Below are positions 26,783-34,625 of a stretch of 64,000 nt of DNA, piece after piece (position 1 is the first letter of the stretch; the number at the start of each line of letters is the position of its first letter). The notes under the pieces were generated by a model. That model saw only the letters and a list, made by a program, of their open reading frames with translations. It was not told where the DNA came from and searched no databases. Both the position numbers and the translations under genes were made by a program. The DNA is from Sphingomonas sp. PP-F2F-A104-K0414 (lineage in GTDB: Bacteria > Pseudomonadota > Alphaproteobacteria > Sphingomonadales > Sphingomonadaceae). Where the stretch lies: the NCBI RefSeq assembly GCF_004340945.1, contig NZ_SLYD01000008.1:124001-188000 (forward strand), given 5' to 3'.

Positions 26783-28165
26783 TCAGGACGACGCCAGCAG
26801 GCGGTGGCGCGCGCCGAGCTGTTCGATCGGGCGCATCCGGCCGTCCTCGCCGACCAGCCCCATTTCGCCGAGCCAGCGTTCGAACTCGGGCGCAGGGCGC
26901 AACCCGAGCAGGTCGCGGATGTAGAGCGCGTCGTGGAAGCTGGTCGACTGATAGTTGAGCATCACATCGTCCGCCCCCGGCACGCCCATCACGAAGGTGA
27001 CGCCTGCGATGCCGAGCAGCGTCAGCAGGCTGTCCATGTCGTCCTGGTCGGCGGCGGCGTGGTTGGTGTAGCAGACGTCGACGCCCATCGGCAGGCCGAG
27101 TAGTTTGCCGCAACAATGATCCTCGAGTGCGGCACGGATGATCTGCTTGCCGTCGTAGAGATATTCGGGGCCGATGAAGCCGACCACGGTGTTGACGAGC
27201 AAAGGCCTGAACTGGCGCGCGACCGCATAGGCGCGGCATTCGAGCGTCTGCTGGTCGACGCCATGATGCGCGTCGGCGGACAGCGCCGAGCCCTGCCCGG
27301 TCTCGAAATACATGACGTTGTCGGCGACGCTCCAGCGCTTCATCGCCAGCGTCGCGTCGTGCGCCTCGCGGAGCAGCGCAAGATCGACGCCGAAGCCGCG
27401 ATTGGCCGCCTCGGTCCCGGCGATCGACTGGAAGCACAAATCGAGCGGCGCGCCGCGTGCGATCAGCTCAAGGCTGTTGGTGACGTGCGTCAGGACGCAG
27501 GTCTGGGTCGGAATCGAGAATCTCTCGCGCACTGTGTCAAGCAGGTGGAGCAAGGTCGCAGCGCCGTCGACGCTGTCGGTCGCGGGGTTGATCCCGATCA
27601 CCGCATCGCCGCAGCCCATCAACAGCCCGTCGATCGTCGAGGCTGAGATGCCCGCAGGGTCGTCGGTCGGGTGATTGGGCTGCAACCGCACCGACAGCCG
27701 GCCCTGCAAGCCGATCGTGTTGCGAAACCCGGTCACGACCCGGCGCTTTGCGGCGACCGCGATCAGGTCCTGGTTGCGCATCAGCTTCGACACCGCCGCC
27801 GCCATCTCCGGCGTAATCCCGGGTGAGACGCGCGCGAGGACCGCGTCGTCGACCAAATTGCTCAGCAGCCATTCGCGGAAACCGCCGACGGTGAGGTGCG
27901 CGATCTCGGTAAAGGCGGCGCGGTCGTGCGTGTCGACGATCAGCCGGGTGATCTCGTCGGTCTCATACGGCACGACCTGCGCGTCGAGCAGGCTCGCGAG
28001 CGGCAGGTCGGCGAGCGCATAGCGCGCCGCGACCCGCGCCGCCTGGGTCGCCGCGGCGAGTCCTGCGAGTTCGTCACCCGAGCGCAGCGGCGTCGCATGC
28101 GCCAGCAGCATCCGCAGATCGTCGAACCGATACCGCGTGCCGCCTAGCGTCGCCGCGTAGCTCAT
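26783..28165 (-). CDS. eutB: Ethanolamine ammonia-lyase large subunit EutB
   Basis: EutB is the catalytic heavy chain that binds ethanolamine and coenzyme B12. At 460 residues it has full family length, with LSVRLQPNHPTDDPAGISAS, DAVIGINPATDS, FETGQGSALSADAHHGVDQQ and CYTNHAAADQDDMDSLL, all typical. It overlaps the stop of the GH125 gene by four bases, so a mannosidase and this enzyme are made from one message. This pairing is unusual and is a main clue to the substrate of the whole locus. Confidence 0.96.
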   Translation of the reverse strand: MSYAATLGGTRYRFDDLRMLLAHATPLRSGDELAGLAAATQAARVAARYALADLPLASLLDAQVVPYETDEITRLIVDTHDRAAFTEIAHLTVGGFREWLLSNLVDDAVLARVSPGITPEMAAAVSKLMRNQDLIAVAAKRRVVTGFRNTIGLQGRLSVRLQPNHPTDDPAGISASTIDGLLMGCGDAVIGINPATDSVDGAATLLHLLDTVRERFSIPTQTCVLTHVTNSLELIARGAPLDLCFQSIAGTEAANRGFGVDLALLREAHDATLAMKRWSVADNVMYFETGQGSALSADAHHGVDQQTLECRAYAVARQFRPLLVNTVVGFIGPEYLYDGKQIIRAALEDHCCGKLLGLPMGVDVCYTNHAAADQDDMDSLLTLLGIAGVTFVMGVPGADDVMLNYQSTSFHDALYIRDLLGLRPAPEFERWLGEMGLVGEDGRMRPIEQLGARHRLLASS

Positions 28166-29607
28166 GCGAGCAAGCCCGGCTTACGCTTCACAAGGTTGAC
28201 GATCATCTCGCCGAACAGGCTGTTCGCCCAGGCGAACCAGGGGCGTGTGAAATGCGACGGATCATCCGCGCCGAACGCCTCGTGCATGACGCCGGTGCCC
28301 GCGTGCGTGGTCTTGAGGATGTCGAGGCAGCGCTGGATCGTCGCGTCGTCGTCGCTTCCCATCGCGCGAACGATCAGCGACATCGGCCAAATCATGCCGA
28401 GCCCGACATGCGGTCCGCCGATACCCTCGCCGGCTTTCCCTTGGAAGAAATAGGGGTTCGCCGCGCTCCAGCACCGTGCTTCGGTCCGGCGGAACAACGC
28501 GTCGTCGCGCGGGACGCAGCCGAGCATCGCCAGCGACGAGAGGCTCGGCGCGTTGGCGTCGTCCATGAACAGCGTGTTACCATAGCCGTCGACTTCGTAC
28601 GCCCAGACCGCATCCGTGCCCTCGCCGATCCGGCCATGCGCGCGCAACGCCGCGGTTACCTCGTCCGCCAGCGCGGTCGCATCGGTCGCGAGCGCCGTGT
28701 CGCCCCGCGTTTCGTGTGCCAGCGACGCGAGCCATCGCAAAGCGGTGACCGCAAACAGATTGGCGGGGATCAGAAATGGATAGGCGCAAGCATCGTCCGA
28801 AGGCCGGAACATCGAATGGATCAGGCCGACCTTCCGCGTCGGTGCGCCATAGCCATCGAGGATCAGCGTATCGGTCGCGCTCTCCGCCGCACGCTGGAAC
28901 CGGTAAGGGCCGGCGCCGTCCTTGCGCTGTTGCGCGCGGAAGGTCGCGACGATCGTGCGTGCCGCCTCGCCCCATTGCGCGTCGAACGCCGCACGGTCGC
29001 CGGTCGCACGCCAATAGCCATGCGCGAGCCGGACGACGTGGCAGAGCGAATCGACCTCCCATTTGCGCTCGGCGACACCCGGTTTCATCGTCGTCAGGTC
29101 GTCCTTCGCCCAAGACAGCGGCGTGCCGGCGCCGGCGTCGCGGGTGAATGCGTTGGCATAGGGATCGATCAGGATGCAGCGCGCGTGTCGGCCGATAAGT
29201 CCGCGGAACAGCGTGCGCAGCGCGGGATCGCGGTGCGCGAGCGGCAGATAGCCATGCACCTGCGCAGCGCTGTCACGCAGCCACAGACAGGGGATGTCGC
29301 CGGTAATGACGAACGCATCGCGACGGCCGTCGGGCATGCCCATCTCGACGCCCATCTCGACGGTGGTGTCAAGCGTGTTGGGGTAGCAGTTGTCGAACAG
29401 CCAGCGCAGTTCCGGGTCACCGATCTTCGCAGAGACGCGCGCGATTTCGGTTTCCACAGCAGGGCTGACAAAGCGCCGATCACCGACCGGCGGGCGTCTT
29501 GTCGATCGTGACGATATGGCTGCGACGCTACGAACCGGATTGGTTCCGGCGAGTGCGGCAAGGCCGGTGAGTACGGTCCGGCGGGTCGGGGTCGACGTCA
29601 TGGCCAC
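28162..29607 (-). CDS. GH125 exo-alpha-1,6-mannosidase, Tat-exported
   Basis: GH125 enzymes remove terminal alpha-1,6-linked mannose by inversion. The 481-residue protein begins with a Tat signal (RRTVLTGLAALAGTNP) and contains the family signature VITGDIPCLWLRDSAAQVHG, then ANAFTRDAGAGTPLSWAKDD and later PFLIPANLFAVTALRWLA. Export to the periplasm is likely. It is the first gene of the operon continuing into eutB and eutC, and is divergent from the NagB-II gene. Confidence 0.9.
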   Translation of the reverse strand: MAMTSTPTRRTVLTGLAALAGTNPVRSVAAISSRSTRRPPVGDRRFVSPAVETEIARVSAKIGDPELRWLFDNCYPNTLDTTVEMGVEMGMPDGRRDAFVITGDIPCLWLRDSAAQVHGYLPLAHRDPALRTLFRGLIGRHARCILIDPYANAFTRDAGAGTPLSWAKDDLTTMKPGVAERKWEVDSLCHVVRLAHGYWRATGDRAAFDAQWGEAARTIVATFRAQQRKDGAGPYRFQRAAESATDTLILDGYGAPTRKVGLIHSMFRPSDDACAYPFLIPANLFAVTALRWLASLAHETRGDTALATDATALADEVTAALRAHGRIGEGTDAVWAYEVDGYGNTLFMDDANAPSLSSLAMLGCVPRDDALFRRTEARCWSAANPYFFQGKAGEGIGGPHVGLGMIWPMSLIVRAMGSDDDATIQRCLDILKTTHAGTGVMHEAFGADDPSHFTRPWFAWANSLFGEMIVNLVKRKPGLLA

Positions 29608-29691
29608 GAAGATATCGGGACTTTCGAAACGAATCTAGCAATTATGCTAGCAATGGAATATTTGGTTCACGTATCACCAGCGGGGACCAAG
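29608..29691. promoter_or_regulatory. Divergent promoter between GH125-eutBC and nagB-II
   Basis: These 84 bases must carry both promoters. The middle has the inverted repeat CTAGC-N6-GCTAG at 29635-29650, which also forms a direct repeat CTAGCAAT twice. A TGGAAT word at 29653-29658 resembles a half-site of the palindrome found at 41722-41739. The space is too short for a cobalamin riboswitch. Confidence 0.4.
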
Positions 29692-30726
29692 ATGACCGAT
29701 CCTGTCGAAAGCACAACAGCGATGTTCGTCGAAGCGCGCGAGGCGGGTGCGGCGGTGACGCGGCTGCTCGCCGCGAACCGCGCGACGATCGCCGCACTGG
29801 CGACGACTCTGCGCGCGACCCGCGTGCGGCTGGTGGTGACGTGTGCGCGCGGATCGTCCGACCATGCCGCATCCTATGGCAAATATCTGTTCGAGACGAT
29901 GCTGGCCCTGCCCGTCGTCTCCGCGGCGCCATCGATCGCGTCGCTGTTCGGTGCGCCGGCGGGCGGCGGCGCGGACACCTTGTGCATCGCGATCTCGCAA
30001 TCGGGGCGCAGCCCGGATCTGCTGGCAACGGTTGGTGCGTGGCAGCGCGCGGGGGCGCATGTCGTCGCGCTGGTCAACGACGAGGAGTCGCCGCTTGCCG
30101 CGCTTGCCGACACGGTGATCGCGCTCAGTGCCGGGCCCGAATGCTCGGTCGCCGCGACCAAGTCCTGCATCGCGGCGATGGCCGGGCTGGCCGCGATCGT
30201 CGCAGCGATCGCCGACGATCCCGCGCTTGCCGATGCGGTGGAGGCACTGCCCGCCCAGCTTGAAAAGGCTTTCGAGCAGGACTGGCGAGCATTGTCGATC
30301 GCGCTGGTGTCGGCGACCAGCCTGTTCGTCGTCGGCCGCGGCTATGGCTTCGGGATCGCGCAGGAAATGGCGCTGAAGCTGAAGGAAACGTGCGCGCTGC
30401 ATGCCGAGGCGTTCAGCGCTGCCGAAGTCCGCCACGGGCCGATGACGATCGTCGGGCCCGGCTTTCCGATCCTCGCGATCGCCGGATCGGACGTGTCCGG
30501 CGAGAGCGTACGCGCGGTGGCGGAGGACTTCGCCGAGCGTGGCGCACGCGTGCTGCTGGCGGACTCGACCGGCGGCGGCGCGCTACCAGCGGCGAAGACG
30601 CATCCCGCGATCGAGCCGATCCTGATGCTCCAGAGCTTCTACCGTGCGGCCACCGCGCTCTCGCTGGCACGCGGGTTGAACCCCGACGCGCCGCCGCATC
30701 TCGCCAAGGTCACGCAGACGGTCTGA
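29692..30726 (+). CDS. SIS-domain glucosamine-6-phosphate deaminase (NagB-II-like)
   Basis: This 344-residue protein has two SIS domains arranged as in the isomerase half of GlmS and in NagB-II, which turns glucosamine-6-phosphate into fructose-6-phosphate and ammonia. Visible landmarks are TCARGSSDHAASYGKYLFE, IAISQSGRSPDLLAT, SAGPECSVAATKSCIAAMAG and the sugar-binding FSAAEVRHGPMTIV. The ATG at 29692 behind GGGGAC was preferred to an upstream one. Glutamine amidotransferase is absent, which fits catabolism rather than synthesis. It overlaps the convergent GH92 gene by 17 bases at the 3' ends. Confidence 0.82.
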   Translation: MTDPVESTTAMFVEAREAGAAVTRLLAANRATIAALATTLRATRVRLVVTCARGSSDHAASYGKYLFETMLALPVVSAAPSIASLFGAPAGGGADTLCIAISQSGRSPDLLATVGAWQRAGAHVVALVNDEESPLAALADTVIALSAGPECSVAATKSCIAAMAGLAAIVAAIADDPALADAVEALPAQLEKAFEQDWRALSIALVSATSLFVVGRGYGFGIAQEMALKLKETCALHAEAFSAAEVRHGPMTIVGPGFPILAIAGSDVSGESVRAVAEDFAERGARVLLADSTGGGALPAAKTHPAIEPILMLQSFYRAATALSLARGLNPDAPPHLAKVTQTV

Positions 30727-33067
30727 GCGCGCCGAAGGACGGCGGCCGGTCCGCGGGATCGCGGCCGAAGGCGGGGTTGGGACGGTTGCCCATCTCGAAC
30801 ACCAGCCGCCCGCCCTTCGCCAGATCGGCATGCGCGATCCAGCTCTTCGTCCAGGGCTTGCCGTTCCACGTCGCCCTCTGGACATAAACCGCGTCGACCC
30901 CGACGCCCGGCGCCTCGATCACCACCCGGCGCCCCTGCCCGACCGCCAGCGTCGCACGCGAGAACAGCGGCGCGCCGAACACGTACACCGCGCTGACCGG
31001 ATCGACCGGATACAGCCCCATCGCGCTCATGAGGTACCAAGCGCTCATCTGCCCGCAATCCTCGTTGCCCGACAGGCCGTCAGGCGCGGCGCGATACTGA
31101 CCGGCGAGCAGCATCCGGACGCGCGCCTGCGTCTTCCACGGCGCGCCGCAATAGGCGTAGAGATAGGCGACGTGGTGGCTCGGCTCGTTGCCGTGCGCGT
31201 ATTGGCCGACCAGCCCGGTGATATCGGGGACCGACTCGCCAGCGATCCCGCTCTCCGCCGCGAACAGCGCGTCGAGCTTGGCCTCGAACTTCGCGTCGCC
31301 ACCGAACAGGTCGATTAGGCCGTAGACGTCGTGCTGATTGAGGAAGGTCGCCTGCCACGCATTGCATTCGGTGAAGTCGCGCCAGTGCGTCGTGTCGTGA
31401 CCGAGCGCGCGCGGATCGAACGGTTCTGCCCATTGCCCATCCGCAAGCCGCGGCCGCATGAACCCGGTTTTCGCGTCGAACAGGTTGCGATAGTTCCGCG
31501 ACCGCGCACGCAGTCTGGCCGCATCCTCGGGCGCGCCCGCGACCTCGGCGAGCGTCGCCATCGCCCAGTCGTCATAGGCGTATTCGAGCGTCTTGCTCGC
31601 CGCCTCCGCCACCTTGTCGCTGGGGATAAAGCCGAGCCGGCGGTACGGATCGAGGCCCTTCACGTCGCGGTCGAACGCCAGTGCGCGAAAGCGCGGCCAG
31701 GCGGCAGCATAGTCTATTCCGGGCACGCGCTTGGCCGCCGCCTCAGCGATCACCACGGCCGAATGCCAGCCGATCATGCAATGCGTCTCGATCCCCTGGA
31801 GCGGCCAGATCGGCGGTCCGTGCGGGCTCTCGTCGGTCATCCGGACCAGCCCCCGGACCAGATCGGCGTTGCGCTCCGGCTGGACCAGGGTGAGCAGCGG
31901 ATGCAGCGTGCGATACGTGTCCCACAGCGAGTAGGTGCTGTAGTTGTGCGCCCCCGCCGGGACGCGGTGGACCGCGGTATCCATCCCGCGATAGCGTCCG
32001 TCGACGTCGGAGAAGAGCGTCGGCGCAAGAAGCGCATGGTAGGACGCGGTGTAGAAGATCCGCCGATCAGTCTGGCTCGCGCCCTCGACCGTCAGCTTGG
32101 CGAGCTCGGTCGCCCAGGCCGCCCGCGCCTCGCGGTGAGCCCGGTCGAAATCCCAGTGCGGCAGTTCTGCATCGAGATTGCGGATCGCGCCCTCAACATC
32201 GACGCCAGACAGCGCGATCTTGACCAGCAACGGTGCCGAGCCCGCATCAGGAAAAATCAGCGCGACCTTCAGCGCGGCACCCGCGACCCGAAGGCCATCG
32301 ACGGGAGCATTGTTGCTATAGAAACGCGCCTCCGCGAACGGTCTCGACAGCCGCATCGCGAAGTGGATCACGCGCCCGCCCGCCCATTGCTGGACGCGCC
32401 GGCTGCCGACCAGCATGTCTCGCCCGACCAGCCGCAGCGACGCGTCGGTGACCGGGGTCGGCTTGGGCGGATCGAAGCCGATGCTCGCCGCGTCGGGCTC
32501 GTCGCGGCTGCCATGCGCGAAATCGACGAGCAGATGCCCCCCGCCCGGGAAACGATAACGGTGCAGGCCGACGCGATCGGTCACCGTAAGTTCCGCGGCG
32601 ATCCCGCTGTCAGGAAACGACACCGCGTAATAGCCGGGCGAAGCGCGCTCGTCGGCATGCGTGAACCGCTGGCGATAGCTGCCTTCCGGCTTGGCGAGCG
32701 AACCCGGATCAAGCACGACCGGCCCGACGCGCGGCACGACCAATATGTCGAGCAGGTCGCCGACGCCGGTGCCGCTCAGATGCGTGTGCGAGAAGCCGAG
32801 CATCGAAGCATCGTCATGGTGATAGCCCGAACACGCGTCCCAGCGCGCATTGTCGGTGTCGGGCCCGAGCTGGACCATGCCGAACGGGCGCGCGGCGCCG
32901 GGATAGGTATGGCCGTGCCCGCCGGTGCCGATGAACGGATCGACGAGATCGCACGGGTCTTCGCCGCCCTTTGCGGCCATTGCGGCGGCCGGCAGGCTCG
33001 CCGCTAGGGTAGCGACACCCGCCCCGGCCATCACGGCGCGACGGCTGAACGAACGATCATCGGACAT
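30710..33067 (-). CDS. GH92 alpha-mannosidase, Tat-exported
   Basis: GH92 enzymes are calcium-dependent exo-acting alpha-mannosidases; alpha-1,2 is the commonest specificity but 1,3, 1,4, 1,6 and mannosyl-phosphate forms exist. The 785-residue protein has a Tat signal (FSRRAVMAGAGVATLAAS) and the family opening VDPFIGTGGHGHTYPGA, with WDTYRTLHPLLTL, GWHSAVVIAEAAAKRVPG and GNEDCGQMSAWYLMSAMGLY in the expected order. It overlaps the PHP gene upstream by 11 bases and is the last gene of the TonB receptor operon. Confidence 0.93.
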   Translation of the reverse strand: MSDDRSFSRRAVMAGAGVATLAASLPAAAMAAKGGEDPCDLVDPFIGTGGHGHTYPGAARPFGMVQLGPDTDNARWDACSGYHHDDASMLGFSHTHLSGTGVGDLLDILVVPRVGPVVLDPGSLAKPEGSYRQRFTHADERASPGYYAVSFPDSGIAAELTVTDRVGLHRYRFPGGGHLLVDFAHGSRDEPDAASIGFDPPKPTPVTDASLRLVGRDMLVGSRRVQQWAGGRVIHFAMRLSRPFAEARFYSNNAPVDGLRVAGAALKVALIFPDAGSAPLLVKIALSGVDVEGAIRNLDAELPHWDFDRAHREARAAWATELAKLTVEGASQTDRRIFYTASYHALLAPTLFSDVDGRYRGMDTAVHRVPAGAHNYSTYSLWDTYRTLHPLLTLVQPERNADLVRGLVRMTDESPHGPPIWPLQGIETHCMIGWHSAVVIAEAAAKRVPGIDYAAAWPRFRALAFDRDVKGLDPYRRLGFIPSDKVAEAASKTLEYAYDDWAMATLAEVAGAPEDAARLRARSRNYRNLFDAKTGFMRPRLADGQWAEPFDPRALGHDTTHWRDFTECNAWQATFLNQHDVYGLIDLFGGDAKFEAKLDALFAAESGIAGESVPDITGLVGQYAHGNEPSHHVAYLYAYCGAPWKTQARVRMLLAGQYRAAPDGLSGNEDCGQMSAWYLMSAMGLYPVDPVSAVYVFGAPLFSRATLAVGQGRRVVIEAPGVGVDAVYVQRATWNGKPWTKSWIAHADLAKGGRLVFEMGNRPNPAFGRDPADRPPSFGALRPSA

Positions 33068-34613
33068 AGATGGGATTCCCGATCAACCAGAGCCGCCCGT
33101 CGGGGCGGCGAACATCTGTACGAAACCAGCGCCGCGCGCCGTGGGGCAGCGCAAACGGGACATCGGCGGTATCGCCCACGACCGCGCTGTTCGCCAGCGC
33201 GACGCGGCGACCATCGACAACCAGTTCGACCCGGCCACCGGCGACGCCCTCGACATGCGCCGATCCTGCGATCTGGCCCGCGCGTACGGGCAGGCTTCCG
33301 CCCATCGCCACATGGTCGCCACCGCGCCGCGCCGTCAGGTCGAGCACGCGCCCGCGACCCTCGTCGAGATCGACGAACACCCGTCCGGACCGCAACCCAC
33401 GCAGGATCGCGCCCTGCGACAGGTCGTCGGCGCGGATCACCGTGGCGAGGCTGCCGATCGCCGCCTGCGCGCCGATCGGCGAGTTGCCGCGATACTGGAT
33501 CGCGTCGTGATTGTCCGAGCCCGCAATCCCGACCAGCCGGTAGCCCTTGTCGAGCAGCGCCTCCCAATAGCGAACCTGGCGGACAATCGCGGCCTCGCGG
33601 TCGCCAGAAGTCTTGCCGGACGTTTCTATCGTGCTGCCACCGTTGACGACTTCGATCGCGTCGACCTTCGCGTAATCGGTGTCGGTCGGTGCCCAGCCGC
33701 AGCCGAGGCAGTCTTCGCCGGTCGGTCGCGACGGATGGTTGATCGTCAGGAACCCGCCGGTCGCATGCGCGCTGGCGAGCATCGCATTCGGCGTCTCGGC
33801 GCCCGGGCGACCGATATCGGTCTCGACGAACCCCATATAGCCGAGCAGATTGGCGTGGCCGTCGCGGGTGGTCAGCTCGCGCCCCGGCATCAGCAGCAAC
33901 GTGTCGAAATGCGGCTGGAGATACCCCATCTCGATGAACTGCGAGGTGACGTTGTGATCGGTCAGCGCGACGAAATCGAGCCCATGCGCGACCGCCTCCT
34001 GCAGCGTGTAGAATGGCGGACACCCTGCCTCGCGCCCGGCCAGGCTGCGGCATCGCGCGTCGCTCTGGCCGCTATGCGTGTGGAGATCGCCGCGATACCA
34101 GCCGGCGCCGGTGCGGATCGGCTGCGTGGCGAACGCGACCTCGTCGAGGTTCGTCTGCCGCGAGAACCAGATCCGCGCGGTCCAGGCCGATCGGTCAGCG
34201 GCGCGGATGCTCGGCACGGTCATCATCAGTCGCCACCGCCCCGCCGGTATCGGCCCCGGCAGGAAAGACGGCGTCGCGAACGCCTCGCCGATCGAGAAGT
34301 CGTATTTGGTGCCGCCGCCCCAGCCGCGAAAGCGGATCGGGTCGGCTACGCCGAGGGTTATCGTGACGCCGCGGTCGCGGCCTTCATAGGCGAACGTAAC
34401 ATGGACCTGCGCGGTGCCCGCCGGCACCTCGAACGCGAGATCGCGCTTCGTCGCACGGTCCCGCCCCTCTAGCACGCCGGTCAACGTCACGTCGGCAGCG
34501 CGGGGTAACCCGGTCGCCAACGGCGCGACGACCGGTTCGGCAAACACCGGCGCAGCAGGCGATCCCAGCCCAAAAGCCAGCAGGAACAGGATCGACCACC
34601 GCGCCATCGTCAC
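33057..34613 (-). CDS. CehA/McbA-family PHP metallohydrolase, secreted
   Basis: The 518-residue protein has an N-terminal signal peptide (ILFLLAFGLGSPAAPVFA) and a PHP domain with the metal-binding WYRGDLHTHSGQSDA, HGLDFVALTDHNVTSQF, LLMPGRELTTRDGHANLLG, TINHPSRPT and GSDNHDAIQYR. PHP enzymes of this group hydrolyse phosphoesters or related bonds; the substrate here is not fixed. The place between a TonB receptor and GH92 in one operon suggests that it acts in the periplasm on the same imported glycan, possibly on a phosphodiester in it. Confidence 0.85.
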   Translation of the reverse strand: MTMARWSILFLLAFGLGSPAAPVFAEPVVAPLATGLPRAADVTLTGVLEGRDRATKRDLAFEVPAGTAQVHVTFAYEGRDRGVTITLGVADPIRFRGWGGGTKYDFSIGEAFATPSFLPGPIPAGRWRLMMTVPSIRAADRSAWTARIWFSRQTNLDEVAFATQPIRTGAGWYRGDLHTHSGQSDARCRSLAGREAGCPPFYTLQEAVAHGLDFVALTDHNVTSQFIEMGYLQPHFDTLLLMPGRELTTRDGHANLLGYMGFVETDIGRPGAETPNAMLASAHATGGFLTINHPSRPTGEDCLGCGWAPTDTDYAKVDAIEVVNGGSTIETSGKTSGDREAAIVRQVRYWEALLDKGYRLVGIAGSDNHDAIQYRGNSPIGAQAAIGSLATVIRADDLSQGAILRGLRSGRVFVDLDEGRGRVLDLTARRGGDHVAMGGSLPVRAGQIAGSAHVEGVAGGRVELVVDGRRVALANSAVVGDTADVPFALPHGARRWFRTDVRRPDGRLWLIGNPIYVR

Positions 34614-34625
34614 TTGATCACCTCG

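Noticed and set aside
29608..29691. Cobalamin riboswitch before the GH125-eutBC operon
   Set aside because: EutBC needs B12, so I looked for one, but only 84 bases are available and no B12 box was visible.
31331..33007. 558-codon plus-strand frame opposite GH92
   Set aside because: Despite its length it has Arg/Asp-rich shadow composition and no domain; GH92 motifs fill the minus strand.
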